A DNA stretch of 13,414 nt from Clostridiaceae bacterium (lineage in GTDB: Bacteria; Bacillota; Clostridia; UBA1212; DUPL01): NCBI GenBank assembly GCA_012522035.1, contig JAAYLF010000006.1:1-13414 (forward strand). The letters are read 5' to 3'. The notes under the pieces were generated by a model. The model saw only the letters and a program-made list of their open reading frames with translations. It was not told the DNA's origin and searched no databases. Within the stretch, counting starts at the first letter, position 1. Each line of letters begins with the position of its first letter. A program made the translations under genes and the position numbers. Below, piece by piece: positions 7,242 through 13,414 of this stretch.

Positions 7242-7300
7242 CTTGAGATACGAGAACCTTGCTACTATTCAATCAAAAATATATAATATTCTATCATTAT

Positions 7301-7600
7301 TCAACAACCCTTCTTGTCAATGGAACAGCTTCCAAAGCCTGATTCAACATCAAGGAAATCTGAAATTTCAAAAGTCATTGTTCCATCTTCCAGGATGTAT
7401 AATGGAATACCGACAGAACCGGATTTCCTGACATCCTCAAACATTGGGGAAATGTCCCTTATCCTTAGGAACTCCTTCAATGTCCCAATATCCTTGGTTA
7501 TATCCCTGAACTCAACTTCAATATCTTCCCTGTTCACAAGTATCTTCTTGTCATTTACACAATCAATGCATATATCCGTTCCATACATAACAACTCTCAT
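7301..7600 (-). CDS. Glutaredoxin-related protein with a CxxC motif (COG4545-like)
   Basis: This 99-residue thioredoxin-fold protein opens with a beta strand and the redox motif Cys11-Ile-Asp-Cys14, where glutaredoxins have CPYC. Gly-Ile-Pro66 fits the cis-proline loop that faces the active site. Two further cysteines lie in the C-terminal tail (Cys92 and Cys99, the last residue) and may take part in redox or metal binding. It resembles the small glutaredoxin-related proteins of clostridia, whose partners are mostly unknown. It is probably a cytosolic disulfide or glutathione-independent thiol reductase. It has its own promoter (7631-7659) and an AGGAGG 7 nt before the ATG. No clear terminator follows, so transcripts may run on into the kinase operon 96 nt downstream. 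Confidence 0.85.
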   Translation of the reverse strand: MRVVMYGTDICIDCVNDKKILVNREDIEVEFRDITKDIGTLKEFLRIRDISPMFEDVRKSGSVGIPLYILEDGTMTFEISDFLDVESGFGSCSIDKKGC

Positions 7601-7630
7601 AACAAAACCTCCTGAATGTTCAATAGTCCA

Positions 7631-7659
7631 ATAATATATTCAAAAACAGGATTTGTAAA
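7631..7659 (-). promoter_or_regulatory. Sigma-A promoter of the glutaredoxin-related gene
   Basis: On the minus strand, TTTACA (7659-7654), a 17-nt spacer and TATTAT (7636-7631) give near-consensus -35 and -10 boxes. A start near 7624 leaves about 24 nt including the AGGAGG at 7613-7608. Confidence 0.65.
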
Positions 7660-7663
7660 TAAC

Positions 7664-7692
7664 TTGCACATCACGGAATATGACTATATACT
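7664..7692 (+). promoter_or_regulatory. Sigma-A promoter of the lipoprotein glycoside hydrolase-like gene
   Basis: TTGCAC (7664-7669), a 17-nt spacer and TATACT (7687-7692) match consensus well. The start would fall near 7699, about 30 nt before the ATG. The ribosome binding site GAGGTGAT (7720-7727) lies just before the ATG at 7731. The -35 box is only 4 bp from the -35 box of the divergent minus-strand promoter, so the two may compete or share a regulator. Confidence 0.7.
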
Positions 7693-7730
7693 GATCATAT
7701 CAAACTGCTCTTTGAAACCGAGGTGATCCT

Positions 7731-9746
7731 ATGAAAAAATCAGTTATACCAATCATTTGTCTGGTATTAAGCATCCTTTTCTTTGCATGTGCAAAGGATG
7801 ATGGAGGAAAACCAAATGACACTCAGTTGATAGTAACTCCTACTCCTTCAAAAACGGTTGATGCTACAGAAACCGTCACAGAAGAACCAGACACACCAAG
7901 CCCCACACAGGAACAAACAGCAACCCCTACACCCAACCCTACGTCCACACCCACGCAAATACCCACTCCCACACCCACACCAACTCCTACAGCAGCGCCG
8001 GTGGAGTTTGAAAACAGCGTAACTTACGCATCTCTTTCCTATGGTGGAATAGATTCTTTGGGGAGGGAGATAAGTTTGGAAGGACAGGTGCCTGCAAAAC
8101 GGGAAGGAAGGTACGTTGGAATATTCTATTTCCTTTGGATTGGAGCTCATGGAACTTCTGGCCCGTACGACAATACGAAAATTGTAGAAACATGGCCTGA
8201 TGCTCTTACGAATGAAGCACGCTGGGGTCCGCTATATGCCCACCATTTCTGGGGAGAGCCGCTTTTTGGATATTACAGAAGCTCAGACCCCTGGGTGATG
8301 AGAAAACATGTTCAGATGCTTACAGATGCAGGCATTGATTTCCTTGTGTTTGACACAACAAACGCCAATGGCAACCCATCTTCCGGTCCCTTTACTTCCA
8401 ACGGAGGCAACAACAATACATACATATCAGCTGCCCTTGACCTATTAAAGATACTTGACGAATACTACAAAAAGGGACATGACGTTCCCAAGGTGGCATT
8501 TTATACAAATTCCAATTCCAGCAGAGCCATGACGGTGATATACAACGAGGTATACAAGGCGCATTCTGAGTATTCACATCTGTGGTTCAACTGGGATGGA
8601 AAGCCCATGATAATTGGCAAATCCAATGAAGCCAGCCAGGAAGTCAAGAACTTCTTTAGAATAAAGGAAAGCCAATGGCCAAATGAAGGGAAAAAACCCG
8701 ATGGCTTTCCATGGATGGAATTTTCAAGGCTCCTTCAACCCAGCGCCATCTATGGCCTTAACGGAAGAAAGGAAGTAATGAACGTATCCATTGCACAGCA
8801 CAATGTAACAGTTAGAATGAGTGCTGCTGCCTGGTATGGAGGAAAAGACAGGACAAGAAGTTTTCACAACGGAAAACTGGACACATCGGAAAATGCTGTC
8901 CTGTGTGGTTACAACTTTGCAGAGCAATGGGAGTTTGCCATTCAAAACGACCCCGAGATAGTATTTGTAACAGGCTGGAACGAATGGGTGGCACAAAGAC
9001 AAAAGCCTGTCGGCAATGAAATTGCTGTATTTATAGATTGTGCCAGCATGGAAGCCAGCAGGGATGCAGAACCCATGAAAGGCGGCTATGGCGACAATTA
9101 CTACATGCAGCTGATAGAATATGTTAAAAGATACAAAGGTACGGAACCAAATATTGAAACGGATTCCAACAGGACAATAAAGATAAACAAGGACTTCAGT
9201 CAATGGAATGATGTTAAAGCATATTACAAAGACTACACAAACGATATTGTGTACAGGAACCACCCGGGCTTTGGAACCACTGTGTACAAAAACACCACAG
9301 GCAGAAATGACATCTATGAGATGAAAGTCTGCAGCGACAAGGACAACATATATTTTCTTGTTACCTGTGCAAACGAAATAACAGAGCCTTCCGGCAGCAA
9401 CTGGATGAATCTATACATAAGGACACAGAACAAATCCAACAATACATGGAATGGATACGATTTTGTTCTAAATAGAACTGCTCCTTCAAAAGACAAGGCC
9501 ATTTTGGAAAAGTGCTCACAGAATGGAGAATTTGCATGGACCAAAGTGGCAGAGGTCTCATATTCCATGTATAAAAAATACATGATGGTTGCAATACCCA
9601 AATCCGCTTTGGGAATTTCCACAGACAAATTTGCCATACAGTTCAAATGGACTGACAACTGCACACCAGGAGATATTTTCTCCTTTTATACAGATGGGGA
9701 TGCAGCACCCATAGGAAGATTGAACTACGTATACCAGACAGGATAA
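7731..9746 (+). CDS. Secreted lipoprotein with GH71/GH99-like barrel, Thr-Pro linker and CBM9-like domain
   Basis: This 671-residue protein is predicted to be exported and lipid-anchored: Lys-rich start, hydrophobic segment 4-19, then Cys20. The lipobox (FFAC) is not ideal at -3 and -2. Residues 34-90 are a Thr/Pro linker that holds the enzyme away from the membrane. Residues about 100-470 look like a (beta/alpha)8 glycoside hydrolase-type domain, with VFDTTNA (206-212), FNWDGKP (286-292), GWNEW (415-419, Glu418) and SRDAEP (443-448). The GWNEW segment recalls the WNEW motif of GH99/WbsX-like proteins; exact family and linkage are not certain. Residues about 480-671 resemble a CBM9/DOMON-type beta-sandwich (GYDFVLNR, and DGDAAP near the end). 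It has a convergent paralogue at 9758-12187. A role in cutting an alpha-mannan-like or other surface or environmental glycan is inferred from fold only. Confidence 0.85.
   Translation: MKKSVIPIICLVLSILFFACAKDDGGKPNDTQLIVTPTPSKTVDATETVTEEPDTPSPTQEQTATPTPNPTSTPTQIPTPTPTPTPTAAPVEFENSVTYASLSYGGIDSLGREISLEGQVPAKREGRYVGIFYFLWIGAHGTSGPYDNTKIVETWPDALTNEARWGPLYAHHFWGEPLFGYYRSSDPWVMRKHVQMLTDAGIDFLVFDTTNANGNPSSGPFTSNGGNNNTYISAALDLLKILDEYYKKGHDVPKVAFYTNSNSSRAMTVIYNEVYKAHSEYSHLWFNWDGKPMIIGKSNEASQEVKNFFRIKESQWPNEGKKPDGFPWMEFSRLLQPSAIYGLNGRKEVMNVSIAQHNVTVRMSAAAWYGGKDRTRSFHNGKLDTSENAVLCGYNFAEQWEFAIQNDPEIVFVTGWNEWVAQRQKPVGNEIAVFIDCASMEASRDAEPMKGGYGDNYYMQLIEYVKRYKGTEPNIETDSNRTIKINKDFSQWNDVKAYYKDYTNDIVYRNHPGFGTTVYKNTTGRNDIYEMKVCSDKDNIYFLVTCANEITEPSGSNWMNLYIRTQNKSNNTWNGYDFVLNRTAPSKDKAILEKCSQNGEFAWTKVAEVSYSMYKKYMMVAIPKSALGISTDKFAIQFKWTDNCTPGDIFSFYTDGDAAPIGRLNYVYQTG
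7836..8000 (+). repeat. Low-complexity Thr-Pro linker coding region
   Basis: Degenerate ACN-CCN codon pairs encode runs of Thr-Pro in residues 36-90 of the lipoprotein. The strongest run, with repeated ACACCC units, spans about 7915-7998. Such linkers are usually flexible or O-glycosylated, and the repeats may change in length between strains. Confidence 0.8.
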
Positions 9747-9775
9747 AAGGAGGGAGGCTAAGCACCTCCCCTTTT
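9745..9775. terminator. Bidirectional terminator overlapping both stop codons of the convergent paralogues
   Basis: AAAAGGAGGGAGG (9745-9757) pairs with CCTCCCCTTTT (9765-9775) with a 2-nt bulge and the loop CTAAGCA. A TTTT tail is present in each direction. The left arm begins inside the plus-strand stop (9744-9746) and the loop contains the minus-strand stop (9760-9758), so termination signal and gene ends are merged. Confidence 0.75.
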
Positions 9776-12187
9776 CTTCCTCTTGCTCAATCCGAAAGCA
9801 AAGGTCAAACCAACGGTTGCAAGCAGCAAAACAACAATTAATACAAGCTTCCATGTGTTAAAGCTGTTTGATTTGTATTTTACAGTTGAATACCTGTACT
9901 TGAATCGTCCACCAGGAGCAACATTTCCATTTATATAGAAGTCCATTATGTCTCCTTCTTCCTTCATGTTGTCGGACCATTTGAAGTTGATTGTAAATTG
10001 ATCACCTTCAATCCCCAGCATGGACTTTGGAATTTTTAGCTGCAGTCGGTTGTGTTTAATGGAGTACTCCACCTCTCCAACCTTCTCCCAGTTCCAGCCA
10101 CCCAAAGACCTTTCAACCACAGCCTTCTGCCCCGGAGCAATCCTGTTGACAACATACTCAAAAGTCTCCCAGTCAGGCAATTCCTTGCCTTCGATATCTA
10201 TAAACAGCCGCATGAAATTGCTGCCAAATTGCATCTTTTCCCTGGTTTCCACCATGAAGTATATGTATTCATCATCTCTTGCCACTTTTGCACCAATGAT
10301 ATCATTAACACTGCCTTCCTGCTGGTAGTGCATGTCTCCGTAACCTCTGTAATCCCTTCCAATATTGTTGCCAGGATACGATGCAAAATATGGGGTCACT
10401 TTTTCCCACTGGTCCTCTTCGGAGTGTATGTCTATTGTTTGGGGTTCGGACACCCTTGGCGGCGCGGATACCCCTTTGAACTTGCGAATATATGATACCA
10501 TCTGGTAGTAATAGTGGTCCTTCAACTCTCCTTTTGATGGCTCTATGTCCCTGCTGTTGTTGTCGTCAAAGGTGTCTGCAAAGGCATTCCTTACTCCCCA
10601 GATTTCCTCATTTAATCCTGCGCGCCACTCATTCCATCCGGTTATGAAGATAAATTCAGGGTCCACTTTCAAAGCGTATTCCCATTGTTCTTCAAAGTTC
10701 TTTCCGTACAAATGAGCATTCTCCCTCTTGTCATGCCCTTTTAGCAGTGTGGAATAGGATCTGCCAAAAAGTTTCTCAGGTTCGCTAAAACTCATGGGTG
10801 TAAGCCCTTGTTCATTGCTCCAGTTCTGGGCAACGGAAACGCACACCTGCTCCGGTGTTCCATCCTCGTTGTAAGCTACCTGCTGTGGAATTACTGATAT
10901 CCACTGCCAGGTAATATATCCCTCTGGCGGATGAATATATACCTGTACATTTCCTTTTTCGTCAAATACCTGTGCATGGTCTTCCCTGTATGAAGGGTTT
11001 GCTGGCCGGAAAGTGAAGAAATCAAGAATCTCCTTGTCCACAGGGTCATATTCCATCAAAGCATCAGGACAACCCATAATCAAGGGCTTTCCTTTCCAGT
11101 AAAACCATAAATCCTTGTATCTTCCCTTTGAATAAATCAAATCATAAAGCTGTCTCAATTGATTTGCAGTATCTTCGTATGGACCAAACATCGGCAGCAT
11201 GAAGGAAACTTGTGGTGTTTTGACTCCATCCGCCCTTGCTTCAGAAAAGACCTGAAGCAGAGCAAGAAGTCCTTCCTTGAATATATCGGTGCCATTGGTG
11301 TTGTCCATTATGATAACGTCAACACCTGCATCAGCCAGCATCTCTGCCTGCTTTCTAAGGACCCATCTATCCCTTGTATCGTAATAGCCCCAGATGGGCT
11401 CGCTCCAGAAGTAGGAATACTTGTTGCCCCAATCAATATTTGAATAGTTTTTCTCATTTGGGTTCTGCTTAAGTATCCGGGATATGTCTGCAAAGCTGTG
11501 GGCAGAAAATCTTGAATGCCATGTATGGAAGAACAGCCCGACATACTTTCCTTCTCTTTTCTTTCCTGCATCCTCCCATAAAGGAAGACTTCTGCCAAGA
11601 CCGTCGGTACATGCCCATGTGTCAGGCTTGGCCATAAACTCATTATTAAAATCAGACACATTTTTCAAATCTTCACCATTCCCTGTATTAAATACAACTC
11701 TTGCATAAATATCGATATCCAAAGCGGATGCATTTTCATAGAATATTGCCTTATCCACATTGTCAATACTTGCCCTTAGCTTGATATTCCCTTGTTCCGG
11801 TGTAATAACAATGAGGTACTCTCCCGCTTTTAAGCTGTCTACATTAAGTACAAGCCATGTATCTCTTCCAAACTTCTCATATGTTTTTGTAAATTCCGGC
11901 TGTCTTCGTATTGTTTTTCCATAAGTTGAATCGCATGGGACCAAACTCAATGTAATTCTGCTGCGGTTGACCGGGGCATTTTCAATATACAAATGGAACT
12001 CATTGATTACTTCATCTGTATGAAACTTTACAGCATATGTAGAGCCAATTTCCAGATCAAAAATGTCTGTCTCTCCATCGGAGTCATACAAATCCACCAC
12101 CTTGCCATCCGCATGGAAAACCATCCGGCAAAAAATCAATGAAAACAAGACAGACACAAAAAGAAACAAGCTTATGTACTTCCTCAT
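9758..12187 (-). CDS. Secreted GH71/GH99-like protein with CBM9-like domain and C-terminal membrane anchor
   Basis: This 809-residue paralogue of the convergent lipoprotein carries a signal peptide (hydrophobic 5-19) with no good lipobox at Cys20. An extra N-terminal beta-rich domain follows (about 30-165), possibly a carbohydrate- or protein-binding module. Residues about 195-575 form the barrel, with IMDNTNG (293-299), FYWKGKP (362-368), GWNEW (517-521, Glu520) and SRDIEP (545-550), each matching the paralogue. Residues about 585-766 are CBM9-like. The end holds a hydrophobic helix (777-799) and a basic tail, KRKKRGG, without LPXTG, so it is probably held in the membrane with its enzyme domain outside. 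I start it at 12187, where AGGAGG lies 7 nt upstream and the signal peptide begins; the longer frame to 12364 overlaps the glycosyltransferase. It follows that gene by 22 nt and is probably co-transcribed. Activity is inferred from fold only. Confidence 0.85.
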   Translation of the reverse strand: MRKYISLFLFVSVLFSLIFCRMVFHADGKVVDLYDSDGETDIFDLEIGSTYAVKFHTDEVINEFHLYIENAPVNRSRITLSLVPCDSTYGKTIRRQPEFTKTYEKFGRDTWLVLNVDSLKAGEYLIVITPEQGNIKLRASIDNVDKAIFYENASALDIDIYARVVFNTGNGEDLKNVSDFNNEFMAKPDTWACTDGLGRSLPLWEDAGKKREGKYVGLFFHTWHSRFSAHSFADISRILKQNPNEKNYSNIDWGNKYSYFWSEPIWGYYDTRDRWVLRKQAEMLADAGVDVIIMDNTNGTDIFKEGLLALLQVFSEARADGVKTPQVSFMLPMFGPYEDTANQLRQLYDLIYSKGRYKDLWFYWKGKPLIMGCPDALMEYDPVDKEILDFFTFRPANPSYREDHAQVFDEKGNVQVYIHPPEGYITWQWISVIPQQVAYNEDGTPEQVCVSVAQNWSNEQGLTPMSFSEPEKLFGRSYSTLLKGHDKRENAHLYGKNFEEQWEYALKVDPEFIFITGWNEWRAGLNEEIWGVRNAFADTFDDNNSRDIEPSKGELKDHYYYQMVSYIRKFKGVSAPPRVSEPQTIDIHSEEDQWEKVTPYFASYPGNNIGRDYRGYGDMHYQQEGSVNDIIGAKVARDDEYIYFMVETREKMQFGSNFMRLFIDIEGKELPDWETFEYVVNRIAPGQKAVVERSLGGWNWEKVGEVEYSIKHNRLQLKIPKSMLGIEGDQFTINFKWSDNMKEEGDIMDFYINGNVAPGGRFKYRYSTVKYKSNSFNTWKLVLIVVLLLATVGLTFAFGLSKRKKRGGA

Positions 12188-12188
12188 A

Positions 12189-12208
12189 CTCTTACCTCCT
12201 CTTACCTC
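12189..12208 (-). repeat. Tandem 10-bp repeat carrying two ribosome binding sites
   Basis: GAGGTAAGAG occurs twice in direct succession on the minus strand between the glycosyltransferase stop (12210) and the ATG at 12187. Each copy holds a Shine-Dalgarno-like GAGG; the junction creates the AGGAGG used for the ATG. The other GAGG is 17 nt away, too far for initiation at this codon. Confidence 0.85.
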
Positions 12209-12209
12209 T

Positions 12210-13414
12210 CTATATCTTTCGATTATATAGTTCCGTATACACTTTAAGATAATCCCTTGCCATTCTCTCCTTGCTGTTTCTATACCTTGCTTCTTCTTTG
12301 ACTTCCTTGGGTATACTGTCCTTTTTGTCAATATACTCAAGAACCGCTTCATGAAGCTTGTCAACGCTGTATGCCTCCACTGCCATCCCCATTCCTTCGG
12401 GGATGGTTTCCTTTACTCCACCGGTATCAAACCCCACCACTGGAGTTCCGCAGGATACAGCTTCTATACATACGGTGGGATACGTCTCCCTTACACTTGT
12501 TATGACAAACAAGTCTGCCATGGAATAGTAAGCTGCAAGCTCTTTCTGATCATATATTCCACCAACAGCTATTACATTGTCAGGAAGGTGTGCATCTTGC
12601 ACATTTCTTCCCACAAGCAAAATCTTAATATTATCTCCATCAAGCTTTCTGGCAAGCTCAACAAAGTATTTGCTGCCTTTTACAGGGTCATCAAAGTTTG
12701 CAGTTACATGAAGAAGTATCTTCTCATCCTTTAGTTTGTGCTTTTCTTTCAAATGCTCAAAAGGAACCGGTTTGAATATGTTCTCAGTGTCTATGCCGTT
12801 TTTGATAACGCAAAATTCAAAATCCTTTGTTATTGGAGATTTTTGGGCACGACTTAAAATCCATTCCGAAGAAGCAACGATAATCAGATTGTTAAAGCCT
12901 TCAAAAGCACTCTTCATTCTTCTCCAGGCATACGCTGTAAAGTCAAAGAAATATGACTTTGTTGCATCCCACAAATACGGACACTTGCCGCAACCTGTCA
13001 TATATCTCTCACAGTCAAAAGCATGAGGACAAGAACCTGTATGCATGAATTCTGCATGCAGAGTCAGCACCGTCTTTATATTATTCTCCTTAAGAAAACA
13101 CATAAGCCTCTTGATATTTACAAAATGTCCGTTTATGCAGTGAAGATGTACAATATCCGGTTTCTCCCGCTTAATTATTCCAATTATCCTGTTTGTAGAA
13201 AAAAAGCTTCCTGCATAAGGAATCCCTATTACCCGAGACTTTAAAGCATTGTATACAACCGCCATTTGGGTTGAGGTTTTATACACATTCCGCTCTTTTA
13301 CCTTTTTTTCTCTTCCGTAAAGAACAATGGATTCATAACCCTTGTCAATTAGAGATTTATGAATGTCATATACAATTTTACCAGTACTGCCAACAGCATA
13401 AACCACATTCACAT
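12210..13414 (-). CDS. GT4-family glycosyltransferase, 5' end cut by the window edge
   Basis: This is a GT-B retaining glycosyltransferase of about 400 visible residues that uses a nucleotide-sugar donor, probably at the inner face of the membrane. Near the start, VGSTGKI is the N-terminal donor/acceptor loop; in relatives it follows a short strand, so a few residues and the true start lie beyond 13414. The frame opens with GTG at 13412, which I regard as an internal codon. The acceptor domain contains TLHAEFMHTGSC followed by C-x5-C-x6-C-x2-C (Cys128, 134, 141, 144 counted from that GTG), a pattern found in colanic-acid-type GT4 enzymes. The donor domain carries the EX7E motif (Glu309 and Glu317). 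No membrane helix is seen. It is followed by a surface GH-like gene after 22 nt, which suggests linked work on one glycan. Acceptor and sugar are unknown. Confidence 0.93.
   Translation of the reverse strand, partial: VNVVYAVGSTGKIVYDIHKSLIDKGYESIVLYGREKKVKERNVYKTSTQMAVVYNALKSRVIGIPYAGSFFSTNRIIGIIKREKPDIVHLHCINGHFVNIKRLMCFLKENNIKTVLTLHAEFMHTGSCPHAFDCERYMTGCGKCPYLWDATKSYFFDFTAYAWRRMKSAFEGFNNLIIVASSEWILSRAQKSPITKDFEFCVIKNGIDTENIFKPVPFEHLKEKHKLKDEKILLHVTANFDDPVKGSKYFVELARKLDGDNIKILLVGRNVQDAHLPDNVIAVGGIYDQKELAAYYSMADLFVITSVRETYPTVCIEAVSCGTPVVGFDTGGVKETIPEGMGMAVEAYSVDKLHEAVLEYIDKKDSIPKEVKEEARYRNSKERMARDYLKVYTELYNRKI

Noticed and set aside
7275..7290. AT-only hairpin after the glutaredoxin-related gene as a terminator
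   Set aside because: The stem is only five A-T pairs and would be too weak to stop transcription reliably.
7848..8193. Minus-strand open frames with Cys/Gly-rich sequence opposite the lipoprotein gene
   Set aside because: They are the antisense of the Thr-Pro codons, with no ribosome binding site or family match.
12188..12364. Longer N-terminus (59 extra residues) for the 809-residue surface protein
   Set aside because: It overlaps the 3' end of the glycosyltransferase, places the signal peptide internally, and ignores the strong AGGAGG before the ATG at 12187.
13410..13412. GTG as the true start of the glycosyltransferase
   Set aside because: Relatives have several residues before the GSTGKI loop, there is no room to see a ribosome binding site, and the frame remains open to the window end.

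Overview
The window is low-to-moderate GC bacterial DNA and looks like a clostridial Bacillota genome. The evidence is strong Shine-Dalgarno sites before almost every gene, tight gene packing, sigma-A-type promoters, and a lipoprotein with a Thr-Pro-rich linker of the kind common in cellulolytic clostridia (Ruminiclostridium/Acetivibrio-like). The genus is an inference. No rRNA, tRNA, CRISPR array, insertion sequence or phage gene was seen, and no gap between genes exceeds about 130 bases.

Region 1 (1-2057) holds one plus-strand gene for a 644-residue multidomain NADH:flavin oxidoreductase of the 2,4-dienoyl-CoA reductase / BaiCD type (FMN barrel, Fe-S cluster, FAD and NAD(P) domains). A near-perfect hairpin follows and serves it and the convergent operon.

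Region 2 (7241 down to 2059, minus strand) is a compact five-gene operon. In transcription order it encodes a BadF/N-acetylglucosamine-kinase-type sugar kinase, a SIS-domain phosphosugar isomerase-like protein (UPF0309 type), a full-length DegT/StrS-type PLP aminotransferase (StsC-like), a shorter paralogue that has lost the PLP lysine and the PLP-ring aspartate, and a cytosolic protein of the neutral-ceramidase fold that keeps its metal-site residues but has Asn in place of the Ser nucleophile. Gaps are 11-14 nt, with an 8-nt overlap between the first two genes. No transporter or regulator is present. The set looks like intracellular metabolism of an amino sugar or aminocyclitol, either deacylation/deamination/phosphorylation or the reverse. 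I know of no described pathway with this exact gene set, and it is the best candidate here for an undescribed system.

Region 3 (7301-7692) carries a small glutaredoxin-related gene on the minus strand and back-to-back divergent promoters.

Region 4 (7731-13414) carries two paralogous secreted proteins that face each other across a shared terminator. Both have a GH71/GH99-like barrel with a GWNEW motif and a CBM9-like C-terminal domain. One is a predicted lipoprotein with a Thr-Pro linker; the other has an extra N-terminal beta domain and a C-terminal membrane anchor. The second is co-transcribed with a GT4 glycosyltransferase cut by the window edge. This region probably acts on a cell-surface or environmental glycan; a link with the amino-sugar operon is possible but unproven.
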